The translations under genes and the position numbers were made by a program. From Phycisphaerae bacterium (GTDB taxonomy: Bacteria > Planctomycetota > Phycisphaerae > UBA1845), in NCBI GenBank assembly GCA_029260215.1, contig JAJDDQ010000070.1, positions 62,001 to 126,000 on the forward strand: a stretch of 64,000 nucleotides of DNA. Direction: 5' to 3'. Numbering within the stretch: position 1 is the stretch's first letter; each line of letters begins with the position of its first letter. The notes beneath the pieces were generated by a model. That model was not told where the DNA came from. It saw only the letters and a list, made by a program, of their open reading frames with translations, and searched no databases. Shown in pieces: positions 9,016 to 17,959 of this stretch.

Positions 9016-12000
9016 AGCCCATCTCCCGAAAAGGCGTTTTGGAACAGTCCATAGTCCTGCAAGTCCACGTCACCGTCGGAATCGAAGTCGAACACGTCGC
9101 ACGAATCATTCGATGGGAGCCCGTCGCCGGAAAAACACGTCTGCAAAGCAGACCAATCCAGCAGATCGACATCGTCGTCCATATCGGCGTCTCCGAAAGG
9201 CGCAGTCGCCACACCAGCCAGCGCGCCGATGGGTTTGTCGATCGCGATGGAATCGAGCGGCGCACCGTTGAAGCTGACCCTTCGCAATGACGCTTGAAGC
9301 CAATTCCCGGTCACGATGCCGCCACCGACTGAGGCCAAGCTCGTCGCGCTACCGGCAACCGTGGGCAAATCTTCCGGGCAACAATCCGAATTCGGCGGCA
9401 CGCCCGGACCGGCACGCTGACAATCGAGGATGGCTGCGTCGGCTGCGTTAATGTCCTGATCGCAGTTCAAATCCGCCGGTATGCAACCAAAGGCGACGCC
9501 GCTGATCGCGTTGCAGGCGTTGAAAACCGCAGCGTCTTCGCCATCGACATCGCCGTCACCGTCGAAATCAGCCGCACAAGCGCAGGCACCACCCAAGGCA
9601 AGCGACGACAGAATCGCACCGTTGTCGGGGTTGATTTCGTGAACGATGGCTGGATCGGCTGCGTCGATCGCGAGAAGCCGATTAGGCCCGACGCGCAGGG
9701 CGATCGGCCCGCGCAATCCGACCCCGCCCATACCGACATCGAGTCGCTTCACAGGCCCGTCCAATGCGGTCGGCGTTACATAGACGGCCCGCTCGCGCAT
9801 ATCGACCACACACAAGCCGCCAGCGTGCGCAACGAGGTCGCCGTAAATACCGGAACCGAACCAGGTTAGCGACCGCTCGATCACGTCGCCGGTGTCGGCA
9901 TCCATACGGTAGAGATAGGGAAAACGTCCGCCGCCCAGGAAGTAGAGATCAACTCCGTCAAAGGCCAACCCCTCGCCACCGCCAATCGGCCCTTCCGGGG
10001 CTTCGATCGACGCGAGCGTGTCGCCGGTCAGCACATCCAGTTCGAGGATAGCATCGACCGACGGGTCCAAACTTGTCGCGAATAACCGGTCGTCACCGTG
10101 CGCGTACGCATCGGATTCGCTATTGGGTGCCTCAGGCTGCGGAGAGTCTGGTTCCGGCGGTGTTAATCGGATTTCAAGCTCGTATCGATCGACATCATCA
10201 TATTCGTCAAAGAAACCGTCATCAGAACACGCGACGAACGGATCGTAGTCTTCCGCTCCTTGATTCGACACGCCGAGGAAATAGTCATCGGCTGCGTCCA
10301 GCGTATGGCGAATCGAACCGTCGCCGACCACTTGGGACAATTCGAGACCGGTCGCGTCAAACAGCCGCAATACTCGATTGGGCGCGCCGCATACGTCGGT
10401 GATCAACCGCACGTCGAGTACGGATTGCGGCGCCATCGACGTGACGCGCAAAATATCGACACCCGCGAATCCAAGGGGGCACGGGCTGTCCCCCAGCGTG
10501 CCGCCGCACGCATACTCGCCCGAACCCGCCAAAACGGATTCGCTGACATCGGTGATCGTGTCATCCGGCTCGCTGCCGCAGGTTGGGAATTCACTCGGCA
10601 GGATCGAAAAAGTAACGTCGTAGGCACCGGTCGAACCGGCACCGCCGTCGATCGCGTACAACGGCAAGGGCGGTTGGCATGTGGGGCAACTGGCAAACCC
10701 GTCTATTTTCCACGCGGAAAGCGGGTCGATCGGCGGGCGCGAACCTGCACCCATGATCGCCACGCCGAGGTGCTCGCCTTGACTATTGTTGACGCTCGCG
10801 TGCTCACATCGCCACTCGAGGACGTATTCGATTCGGTTGTTTTCGCCGGCGTGGGCTCGGCCAACCGTTTCGCCGAGATAGTCATAAACTTGCACAGCCG
10901 GAAGCAATGACGACGCTCCGCCGGCCGAAACAGGTTCGACTTCAACAACCAATCGCTGATGAACCGGCATGGGCAGCTTGAAAAAATCGATGTCGCCACG
11001 GAATGACCCAAACCGCCCGTCACCGATCACAGCCGACATCTGCACAAACCCCACTCCGGTCAAGCCGGTTGGAGCGACATGGAGCAGCGAATCGTTCGGC
11101 TCGAAAGGCCCGTCCAGCTCAAGCTCCACAAGCTCGACCTCGATCGAAATATCATAAAAACCGAAGCTGCCGGAACGCATGCCCGGTTCAGTCGGCCAAC
11201 CTCGCGCCGGTTGCAACACGACTTGGGCTTCATCCGTATCGAAGACCGCTACCTCGATGCGCTGTGCGCCATCTCTCGAACGCGACGGTTCGTGCGCGGG
11301 AACCAAGACCTCCGAAAATGAGTGAAGCGAGTTGGTCCATTCCACGCTCAACGCGGGCGTCAGTCTTTGCACGTCCCTCGGTGTCACGACGGCGGTGATG
11401 ATCGCAGGCCCGCGGAGCGCGATGGCGTATCGATCGACATCGCCCAAGCCAAACTCCCCGTCTCCCAAAAACTGCCCCGTGGCGACGAGAGACGATCCCG
11501 TGACATTGACGGCCTCGTCGAATTCAAGCTCCAACGAATCCGCCAGCGGAGGGCCTGCGGACAGCTCGATCATCAATTCGTAACCGCTGGTGTCAGCCGC
11601 ACGACCGCCGGCTGCGTCCGTGGGCGAGTACACCGAGTTGCCGGCGTGCGACACACCGATGAAGTAGATGCCGGGAAACGCGATGTGTGCCTGGAGGTGC
11701 GGCGAGAGGTCGGGATAACCCGCGTCGTCGTTGTGTGCAATATCGTAGCCCTGGGGGCTGAACAATCGCAGGTAGCCGTCAAACCCCTCGACAGTCGCAG
11801 TCATGCGCACGCTGACAAGCACCGGACGCTTCGCCGCTGCGGCTGAGACGTCGAACCAGAAGAGATCGCGATCCGCCGCGCCCAACGGCCCGTTGCCCAG
11901 CTCGGCGTCTTGAATGTGAACGACCCCAACGTCGATCAGATTCAGCGCAGTCGCCTGGTTGAGGACGTCATTCGGCTCCGCGTCAGACGCAGCGACGCAT

Positions 12001-12077
12001 GACACGCACACGCCCAGCAGCACGACCAGGGACCACCAATTCCCAACTACTCTAAGTCGTTCGCGTTTTCGCATCAT
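9012..12077 (-). CDS. Secreted protein with PPC-like repeats and dockerin-like C-terminus
   Basis: 1021 residues. The N-terminal signal region is MRKRERLRVVGNWWSLVVLL and so on, with cleavage near CVAASDAEPND. Repeated modules beginning EPNDVLNQATALNL, EPNDSLLHVAPTGLT and EPDDTITDVSES are typical of bacterial PPC domains. A six-bladed propeller-like stretch follows. Near the C-terminus are dockerin-like calcium loops (DFDGDGDVDGEDAAVFNACN, DADMDDDVDLLDWSALQTCF, DFDSDGDVDLQDYGLFQNAF). Its stop overlaps the start of a pseudopilin gene by four bases. No catalytic motif was recognised; an extracellular role is inferred. Confidence 0.82.
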   Translation of the reverse strand: MMRKRERLRVVGNWWSLVVLLGVCVSCVAASDAEPNDVLNQATALNLIDVGVVHIQDAELGNGPLGAADRDLFWFDVSAAAAKRPVLVSVRMTATVEGFDGYLRLFSPQGYDIAHNDDAGYPDLSPHLQAHIAFPGIYFIGVSHAGNSVYSPTDAAGGRAADTSGYELMIELSAGPPLADSLELEFDEAVNVTGSSLVATGQFLGDGEFGLGDVDRYAIALRGPAIITAVVTPRDVQRLTPALSVEWTNSLHSFSEVLVPAHEPSRSRDGAQRIEVAVFDTDEAQVVLQPARGWPTEPGMRSGSFGFYDISIEVELVELELDGPFEPNDSLLHVAPTGLTGVGFVQMSAVIGDGRFGSFRGDIDFFKLPMPVHQRLVVEVEPVSAGGASSLLPAVQVYDYLGETVGRAHAGENNRIEYVLEWRCEHASVNNSQGEHLGVAIMGAGSRPPIDPLSAWKIDGFASCPTCQPPLPLYAIDGGAGSTGAYDVTFSILPSEFPTCGSEPDDTITDVSESVLAGSGEYACGGTLGDSPCPLGFAGVDILRVTSMAPQSVLDVRLITDVCGAPNRVLRLFDATGLELSQVVGDGSIRHTLDAADDYFLGVSNQGAEDYDPFVACSDDGFFDEYDDVDRYELEIRLTPPEPDSPQPEAPNSESDAYAHGDDRLFATSLDPSVDAILELDVLTGDTLASIEAPEGPIGGGEGLAFDGVDLYFLGGGRFPYLYRMDADTGDVIERSLTWFGSGIYGDLVAHAGGLCVVDMRERAVYVTPTALDGPVKRLDVGMGGVGLRGPIALRVGPNRLLAIDAADPAIVHEINPDNGAILSSLALGGACACAADFDGDGDVDGEDAAVFNACNAISGVAFGCIPADLNCDQDINAADAAILDCQRAGPGVPPNSDCCPEDLPTVAGSATSLASVGGGIVTGNWLQASLRRVSFNGAPLDSIAIDKPIGALAGVATAPFGDADMDDDVDLLDWSALQTCFSGDGLPSNDSCDVFDFDSDGDVDLQDYGLFQNAFSGDGL

Positions 12078-12679
12078 TCAAATCGATCCCATCGAGTTGC
12101 CCCCCAGAACCCCCGTGTCCATAGGGACGACTACAATCTCCGTCTCGACCTCCGGAGCCGCTGTCGCAGGCTCGAAGGCGGCTTAAGTTGAGACTTCAGT
12201 CGTAGTGTTTCCACTCTACCCAATTCCGACGCCCCTCTAGAAGATTCCGCAACACGGTATCCCGCCTCTTATTTCACGATCGCCGCACGTCCAACCGCAC
12301 GATTCAGCCGAACCAGCAATAGGTCTACGCTACTACGTCTGCCCTCAGCCCGATTTCTGACACGGAAAATGGATTTTTCTTGGATTTCGAGAGAAAAAAT
12401 GCGATTGGAGGCTGAATGTGCGGGGCAGTACACAACGGCAGTGCGATGTTGCCTGGACGCAAGAGCGAAAAGCGCTGCAACTCACCGACGATGAGCGGGT
12501 TGTGTAGGCGTGTTTGCAGGCCGCAAGGGGCACGCGGTTTGCCGCAAGCCGTGCTCGATACATGGTCCGGCCGTGTCGAGGTACTCCACCAGGAAACGCT
12601 TCAGTTCCACATTTTCTGTAGCAAGTGCGACTCCCTGCCCTGCTCAAACACTATTGGCTGGAGCCTGCATCCCTGCCTT
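12078..12679. other. Intergenic region, 600 bp, no gene recognised
   Basis: This separates the 1021-residue secreted protein from the PEP-CTERM pair. Short ORFs exist on both strands, but none has a family pattern or a convincing ribosome site. The 12420-12660 part could be a decayed coding remnant. The part next to 12077 probably holds the promoter of the dockerin-pseudopilin operon. Confidence 0.5.
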
Positions 12680-12685
12680 CACCGC

Positions 12686-13315
12686 TCAACGTAGTGTTGC
12701 GTGCCGGTTTCGAGTCCGAGCTTGTTCCCGCTTGGGGCGGGCGATGACGCAGCCGACCATCAAGAGCATCAGGGTGGACGGCTCGGGGATTGGGGTTCCC
12801 CAGAACTGGAACGTGAAATCCACCGCGCCACTGAAGCCCTCAAGCCCCGGTTCGGGTTCCCAAGGTTCCACGCGTACGTCGTCAACGATCAGTCGAATAA
12901 AGTCGAGTCTGTTTCCAACGAGGTCCGGAGACCCGAAACCCCACTCCGACTCCAGGGCGACTCCGCCTGCTCCAATGTTGTTCGCGTTCAGAATGAATGG
13001 AGCCACGAACTCGTCCACGCCATCCGTAATGCGGGCCGCGAATTCGTCATACTGCGGATCGGTGTCCGTATTGAAATCGACGATGCCGGAGTCTCCGTCC
13101 TCCCAGAACACCCCGAGGCCAAGACGAACTGAATCGAGCGACCAGTAGTCGGGGCTGTGTCGCAGGACAACCTGCACCCGAAAATCAGTCTCCGGTGCCC
13201 CCCCGCCGTTGCCCGTCCGATTGAGCTCGAACAGTAGTTCCGGAGCCCCATTTGCGGAATACGGGAGTCCCAAGACTCCTGCCGTTACCGTGAGGATAAT
13301 TGCGAACTTGTGCAT
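12686..13315 (-). CDS. PEP-CTERM sorting-domain protein, tandem copy 1
   Basis: 209 residues from ATG 13315, chosen because AAGGAG lies 6-7 nt upstream and a signal peptide follows (MHKFAIILTVTAGVLGLPYS). The C-terminus is a PEP-CTERM signal: PIPEPSTLMLLMVGCVIARP followed by a basic tail, which directs processing by an exosortase. The body is a beta-rich module of unknown function. It is a tandem duplicate of the gene at 13472-14101. The 3' ends are nearly identical at the DNA level, while the centres have diverged. Probably a surface or exopolysaccharide-associated protein. Confidence 0.88.
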   Translation of the reverse strand: MHKFAIILTVTAGVLGLPYSANGAPELLFELNRTGNGGGAPETDFRVQVVLRHSPDYWSLDSVRLGLGVFWEDGDSGIVDFNTDTDPQYDEFAARITDGVDEFVAPFILNANNIGAGGVALESEWGFGSPDLVGNRLDFIRLIVDDVRVEPWEPEPGLEGFSGAVDFTFQFWGTPIPEPSTLMLLMVGCVIARPKREQARTRNRHATLR

Positions 13316-13471
13316 GGCTTGCTCCTTTTTCTGCCGCAGAAAATGCGACATCCACATGCCGGGAACCCGCACGAGAGCGGTTCCATACTACTTGTCGGAA
13401 GACTTGCACGACATTCATTATCTCGCGTCGATGGTGGACGTCGAAACTTTCTGCGGCCCTGTTACCAACGC

Positions 13472-14101
13472 TCAATGTAGTGTTGCGTGCTCGTTTCGAG
13501 TTCGAGCTTGTTCCCGCTTGGGGCGGGCGATGACGCAGCCGACCATCAAGAGCATCAGGGTGGACGGCTCGGGGATTGGGGTTCCCCAGAATTGGAATGT
13601 GAAATCCACATCGGCAAGGAAGCCCTCGACCCCAGGTTCCGGTTCCCAAGGCTCTACGCGTACGTCGTCCACTATCAGTCGAATGAAGTCCAGGCTATTT
13701 CCAACGAGGTCCGGAGACCCGAAACCCCACTCCGACTCCAAGGCAACGCTACCTGTTCCAACATTGTCCACATCGAGGGCGAGCGGGGCAACGAGTTCGT
13801 CTACGCCGTCTGTAAGGCGGGTCGCAAATTCTTCAAAATTCGGATCGGTGTCAGAAGTGAAATCGACGATGCCGGACTCACCGTCCGCCCAGAACACTCC
13901 GAGCCCGAAATAGACTGCGTCGGACGGAGAATGGTCCGGACTGTGCCGCAGTACAACCTGCACCCGAAAGTCAGTCTCCGGCGCCCCCCCGCCGTTGCCC
14001 ATCTGGCTGAACTCGAAAAGCAACTCCGGAACCCCACTCGCGGAATACGGGAGTCCCAAGACCCCTGCCGTTACCGTGAGGACAAATGCGAGCTTGTGCA
14101 T
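13472..14101 (-). CDS. PEP-CTERM sorting-domain protein, tandem copy 2
   Basis: 209 residues, the same length as its neighbour at 12686-13315. It starts at ATG 14101 with an AAGGAG-type ribosome site, has a signal peptide (MHKLAFVLTVTAGVLGLPYS) and ends with PIPEPSTLMLLMVGCVIARP plus Arg/Lys. The upstream leader is also duplicated: CCGGGAACCCGCACGAGAGCGG occurs in front of both genes. The duplicated unit is therefore about 790 bp and includes the promoter or leader. The function is unknown. Strong 3'-end identity with diverged centres suggests recent duplication or gene conversion at the sorting tail. Confidence 0.88.
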   Translation of the reverse strand: MHKLAFVLTVTAGVLGLPYSASGVPELLFEFSQMGNGGGAPETDFRVQVVLRHSPDHSPSDAVYFGLGVFWADGESGIVDFTSDTDPNFEEFATRLTDGVDELVAPLALDVDNVGTGSVALESEWGFGSPDLVGNSLDFIRLIVDDVRVEPWEPEPGVEGFLADVDFTFQFWGTPIPEPSTLMLLMVGCVIARPKREQARTRNEHATLH

Positions 14102-14257
14102 GGCTTACTCCTTTCTCAGCCGCCGACATTGCGACTTCCACATGCCGGGAACCCGCACGAGAGCGGCTTCTTGCTGTTTATCGGACAGTTTGCCTGACGA
14201 GCAACAATCTGCTCCCGACCCCTTTGTTGAAGTTGGCTGGAGAGTAGCAAAGACAAG

Positions 14258-14284
14258 AGGCCCGGCGCATTTCGCACCGGGCCT
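14258..14284 (-). terminator. Probable terminator downstream of the metalloprotease gene
   Basis: The inverted repeat AGGCCCGG / CCGGGCCT (8 bp, 11-nt loop) lies just past the stop of the gene at 14316. On the minus strand it is followed by CTTGTCTTTGCT, a moderately T-rich run. Confidence 0.7.
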
Positions 14285-14315
14285 GTATTGTTTCGTAGAT
14301 TGCTCCGCGTCGACG

Positions 14316-17300
14316 CTACGGTCTGTCGGGCAGGGATTGTCCGGACCACGCTTGTGTCGTGGGTGCGACGCCGTTGATCATTTGACGGAAGGTCAGCAGA
14401 TCGAACGGTGCGATGTCGCCGCTGCGGTCCATGTCCGCGAAGTCTTCGTCCGTTCCCTGTTCCGGCGTGAAGGAATCTTGCACGATCATGCGAAATCGCA
14501 GGAGGTCGAATGGCGCGACGTCGGCGCTCTGGTCGACATCGCCCGGCAGGAAGCCGATGTCGATGCGATCCGGCTCGTTGTTTCCCGGGCCTAGATTGCC
14601 AAGCGATTCGATCGCGTTGCCGGCGGCGTCTTCGACGTTGGCGACGATGGTCGTCCACTGCGAAAGCGGAATCGGCCCGTCAAGCGTCAAGAGGATCAAT
14701 GGGTTGTCGTCCGTGGAAACGGATGCTATTTGCGGGGCTGTCCCGCCGGTGACCGAAACGGTGAAATCGCTCGGGGAAACTTCGTCTCCGCCGATACCGA
14801 ATACCGGTTCCGAGAAGAGAATCGCGAATTCGGTAACGCCCAGATCGACGTTAATGCCGTCGGTGCTTTCCACGCGCGGATCGATGTATCCGCTGAACGG
14901 TCTGGTGGTGCTGTTGTTGTCATGGACGATCGACGGCGGAATCGTGTCGGAATCTTCGCACGCGAGTGTGTCGATTGATATAGCGTCGATGCCGGCTTCG
15001 ATGACGGATCCGAGACCGAGATCGGAGGCGATGAAACGCAGCCGGACTGTCGCGGTCGGCTCTACGAAAACGTTGACCAGATGCGAAACGAAGAACCATC
15101 CGTCATCTGCCTCGGCCCCCTCGGGTCCGACGGTTTCGAGGTTGGTCCAGTTCTGGCCGTCGTCGTTGGAGATTTCCACGACGAAGATATCGGCACCGGG
15201 CGATCCGCCGTTCGTGTTCGAATACCAGCGGGCATAGCTGATGAAGTGCAGCACGCTCGGGTCGCTCATGTCAAACGCCGCCGTGGTCAGAATGGTAGAG
15301 CCGTCGTCCACGTCGGTGTTTCCGTCGTCGTTGCCGGTCAGCCAGCATGTTCCGGAACCATCGAAGTCGGTGGGGGGGTCGCCACGATCACCGCCGCCGA
15401 CGGGGATGCCGCGTTCCCAGCGGCCAGCGTCAGTGTTGAAGATGTCGCCGCTGACGGTGTAATCGGGATTGTTGTCTTCGAAGTCGTCCGATAAGACGTT
15501 GTCACTGCCTGTCGCGACCACCGCACGGAACGGCTCTGTATCATTCGGTGCGCCGGCTGGGCTGGTTGTTTCCGTGCCGGAAATCGTTTCGGCTGAGATG
15601 TACCATTCGATTGTGGAAAAGCACGGAGCCGATGGCAGGGCGGCGGAGTACATTACGCCGGAGACGAGTGCCAGTGGTGTGCCTTCGAATGCTGCGTTGT
15701 CAATCGATGTGAAGAGCGTGGGGCCGTTGTCGGTGTCGAGCGTTTCCGCGACATCCTGAATTTCTACGACAATTGGAGCACCGGAATTCGGTTCAGACAG
15801 AGCCGGCAGTCCCTGGGGATACACGAATGCCAGCGGCGAAAGCGGCGGGGCGTCGAGGTTGTGCATTCCGAACCCCGTGGCGATTTCCGCGTAGTGCGGT
15901 GAACCGTTTTCCAACGTGCCGTCATCGTCGTCCAGTGTGAGATAGTGGACAGTGATGTTCTGTGAGATGGTCGAGCCGGTATGCAGCAGGATGGCATTGA
16001 CCGCGAGATTCGAGAGAATGTCAAGATAGTTGTCCGGCTCTGTGACGATCAGTTCGTTGCGCGTGTCCCATACCGCGCCCGACAACACTTGGCCGCATGT
16101 GTGGCTGGCGCCGAAGCAGGGTGCTTGTTGCGAGTTGATCGCGTTTCGGAGTGGCGTGTCGCAATTTCCGAAGAAACCGAACGCGAGTTCCGGCTCGTCG
16201 GTGATCAGCAATGCCATGACGTCGCCCGTGCCTTCGCCATATTGTCCCTGTCCGCTGCCAGCCACGTTGACCAGATGATGACCGTATTCGTGATAGACGA
16301 TCGAGCTGTACCCGGTATTGGGCGATCCGCCGGCCAATCGGCAGAAATTGATCGACTGATCGGCTGAGGTGTACCACGCGTTCCCCGGGCAGAATCCGTC
16401 CGTGCGATTGACACGAACGGGAAAGTTTGTCGAATCCAGTTGGGGGTAATCGGGGTTGTGCGCAAGTACGAAATCACGCACGACGTTGGCGTGGATGTAG
16501 GCGTTCACTTCCGATCTTGGAAACTGATCATTGTTCGCGTTGTGGGTGAACGTAACCGGACCGGGGGCGGTGACGTCCGTCTGAATCTCCGTGCTGTTTT
16601 CGCTGGGCCAATCCTCGACGGCGAACCATTGGCCACGGACTGACGACGACACGGTGACCGTGCCGGCGGGTGCGTTGTCAAAAACGAAGTCGCCGTTGAC
16701 GTCGGCGAAGACCGTGTCGCCGCCGATTTGCAGACGTGCGTAGGGCAGCGGGGCGAGACTTTCCTCTTCGCAAAAATCAGCGGCTGTGCTTTCGGTCGCG
16801 TTGCCCAGGACGCTTCCGGTAAGCTCGACTTTGTGCATCAGGTTTTCTTTGAGCAGAATTTCGCCCGTGACTGCGTCAGCCAGGAATCGCCATTGCTGCG
16901 GGTCTGCGTTTTGGCCGACGAACTGGATCGCCCGACGGGGTGCGACCTTCTGATCGTCGACGCCGGCCCAAATGATTGATTTCGGAGCGGAGAAATCGGT
17001 CAGGTTCATGCCCGCGATGCGTTCCACAGCCCTGGTGCGGGCGGCTGCGACATCGATCGGGGCGGCGGGGTTGGCTCCGAGTGTGCCAAGGTCACGCAGG
17101 CTGCTTTCCGCGAGAACGACTGGGAAACCCGGCTCGTTGCGAACGAGCAAGCGCAGGTCAGCCTGATAGACCGGCACGCCGTCACGATTCTGTGAGAACG
17201 TGACCAGCGAGAACTTGTACGTACCCGTTGTGCGATCGAACATGAGAGGTTGAACGTGTTGGCCGTTGGCGAGCACGCCGCCCGGCTTCAAATCTTCAGC

Positions 17301-17555
17301 GTTCGCATCGAAGACGGCGGCGTACGATTGGCGGAACAGTTCCCCCGACGCGGACGCGGATTCCGCTCGTGCAAGCGGGACGCCGTAGACGGTTGTGACG
17401 CGGTCGTTTTGCTGAAGCGTCCGAGCGCCCGGTGACTCGGTGCGAAGCTTATCCAGTGCAACCGTGCGTGCGCTTTTCGTGTCAGCCATTGCGGCGGACG
17501 CCGTAAGGACGACAGCCAAGCTCATTCCCGCAAAACGTCTCGTTTCAAATCGCAT
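14316..17555 (-). CDS. Secreted gluzincin-type zinc metalloprotease with dockerin-like tail
   Basis: 1079 residues. A signal peptide (MRFETRRFAGMSLAVVLTAS, cleavage after AMAD) is followed by a pro-region resembling fungalysin/thermolysin-type propeptides. The zinc site HEYGHHL starts near residue 422, with a downstream Glu candidate in GQGQYGEGTGDVMALL, the spacing expected for gluzincins (M4/M36-like). After the protease domain come a jelly-roll-like region with immune-activating-type beta segments and a C-terminal pair of dockerin-like motifs (GDVDQSADVAPFDLLRFRMI, DMDRSGDIAPFDLLTFRQMI). It is probably exported and degrades protein outside the cell. The exact peptidase family is uncertain. 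Confidence 0.85.
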   Translation of the reverse strand: MRFETRRFAGMSLAVVLTASAAMADTKSARTVALDKLRTESPGARTLQQNDRVTTVYGVPLARAESASASGELFRQSYAAVFDANAEDLKPGGVLANGQHVQPLMFDRTTGTYKFSLVTFSQNRDGVPVYQADLRLLVRNEPGFPVVLAESSLRDLGTLGANPAAPIDVAAARTRAVERIAGMNLTDFSAPKSIIWAGVDDQKVAPRRAIQFVGQNADPQQWRFLADAVTGEILLKENLMHKVELTGSVLGNATESTAADFCEEESLAPLPYARLQIGGDTVFADVNGDFVFDNAPAGTVTVSSSVRGQWFAVEDWPSENSTEIQTDVTAPGPVTFTHNANNDQFPRSEVNAYIHANVVRDFVLAHNPDYPQLDSTNFPVRVNRTDGFCPGNAWYTSADQSINFCRLAGGSPNTGYSSIVYHEYGHHLVNVAGSGQGQYGEGTGDVMALLITDEPELAFGFFGNCDTPLRNAINSQQAPCFGASHTCGQVLSGAVWDTRNELIVTEPDNYLDILSNLAVNAILLHTGSTISQNITVHYLTLDDDDGTLENGSPHYAEIATGFGMHNLDAPPLSPLAFVYPQGLPALSEPNSGAPIVVEIQDVAETLDTDNGPTLFTSIDNAAFEGTPLALVSGVMYSAALPSAPCFSTIEWYISAETISGTETTSPAGAPNDTEPFRAVVATGSDNVLSDDFEDNNPDYTVSGDIFNTDAGRWERGIPVGGGDRGDPPTDFDGSGTCWLTGNDDGNTDVDDGSTILTTAAFDMSDPSVLHFISYARWYSNTNGGSPGADIFVVEISNDDGQNWTNLETVGPEGAEADDGWFFVSHLVNVFVEPTATVRLRFIASDLGLGSVIEAGIDAISIDTLACEDSDTIPPSIVHDNNSTTRPFSGYIDPRVESTDGINVDLGVTEFAILFSEPVFGIGGDEVSPSDFTVSVTGGTAPQIASVSTDDNPLILLTLDGPIPLSQWTTIVANVEDAAGNAIESLGNLGPGNNEPDRIDIGFLPGDVDQSADVAPFDLLRFRMIVQDSFTPEQGTDEDFADMDRSGDIAPFDLLTFRQMINGVAPTTQAWSGQSLPDRP

Positions 17556-17959
17556 TCTTTATCGCTCCGTTTTTCGCCGGTTAGGAAACCGATGCTACGT
17601 AGAACACCGCCGCTCGCACCGGTTGCACACCGGTGCGACATCCAAAGCCCCTGTTCTTCAACAGGCTGCTATGAAATGGGCCACACCGCCCTGACAAACC
17701 ACGCTCAGGCGGGCATCTCGGATTATCGTGTGAACAGTTGGAACACACCGGAAGGAGGTTTGCGACCACAACACCTCACACCGAGGCACCGGCGGACAGG
17801 CTGCACGAGCATTCCAACCCGTGCATCGAAACCCGTATGCCGGCTCGACCCATAAAGTGGAATTGTACCCAAAGGATTGTACCGGCGGCAAGGAAAACAC
17901 AAGTTCTGACGGGAACACGCGTGCGGTTGCCTGAATTAGTCGGGCGTTGACGGAATAAT
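17556..17959. other. Intergenic region, 400 bp, small hairpins only
   Basis: No convincing ORF. Two hairpins are visible: GCACCGGT-TGCAC-ACCGGTGC near 17617-17637, and CCTGT-TCTTCA-ACAGG near 17651. They may serve as transcription stops for the glycosyltransferase gene or as degenerate repeats. The region upstream of 17555 should also hold the metalloprotease promoter. Confidence 0.5.

Noticed and set aside
12416-12694. Possible small Cys-rich protein or transposase remnant
   Set aside because: No ribosome site and no recognisable motif on either strand.
12510-14197. Plus-strand ORFs in the PEP-CTERM region
   Set aside because: They mirror the duplicated PEP-CTERM genes and repeat with them, with no family match; antisense shadows.
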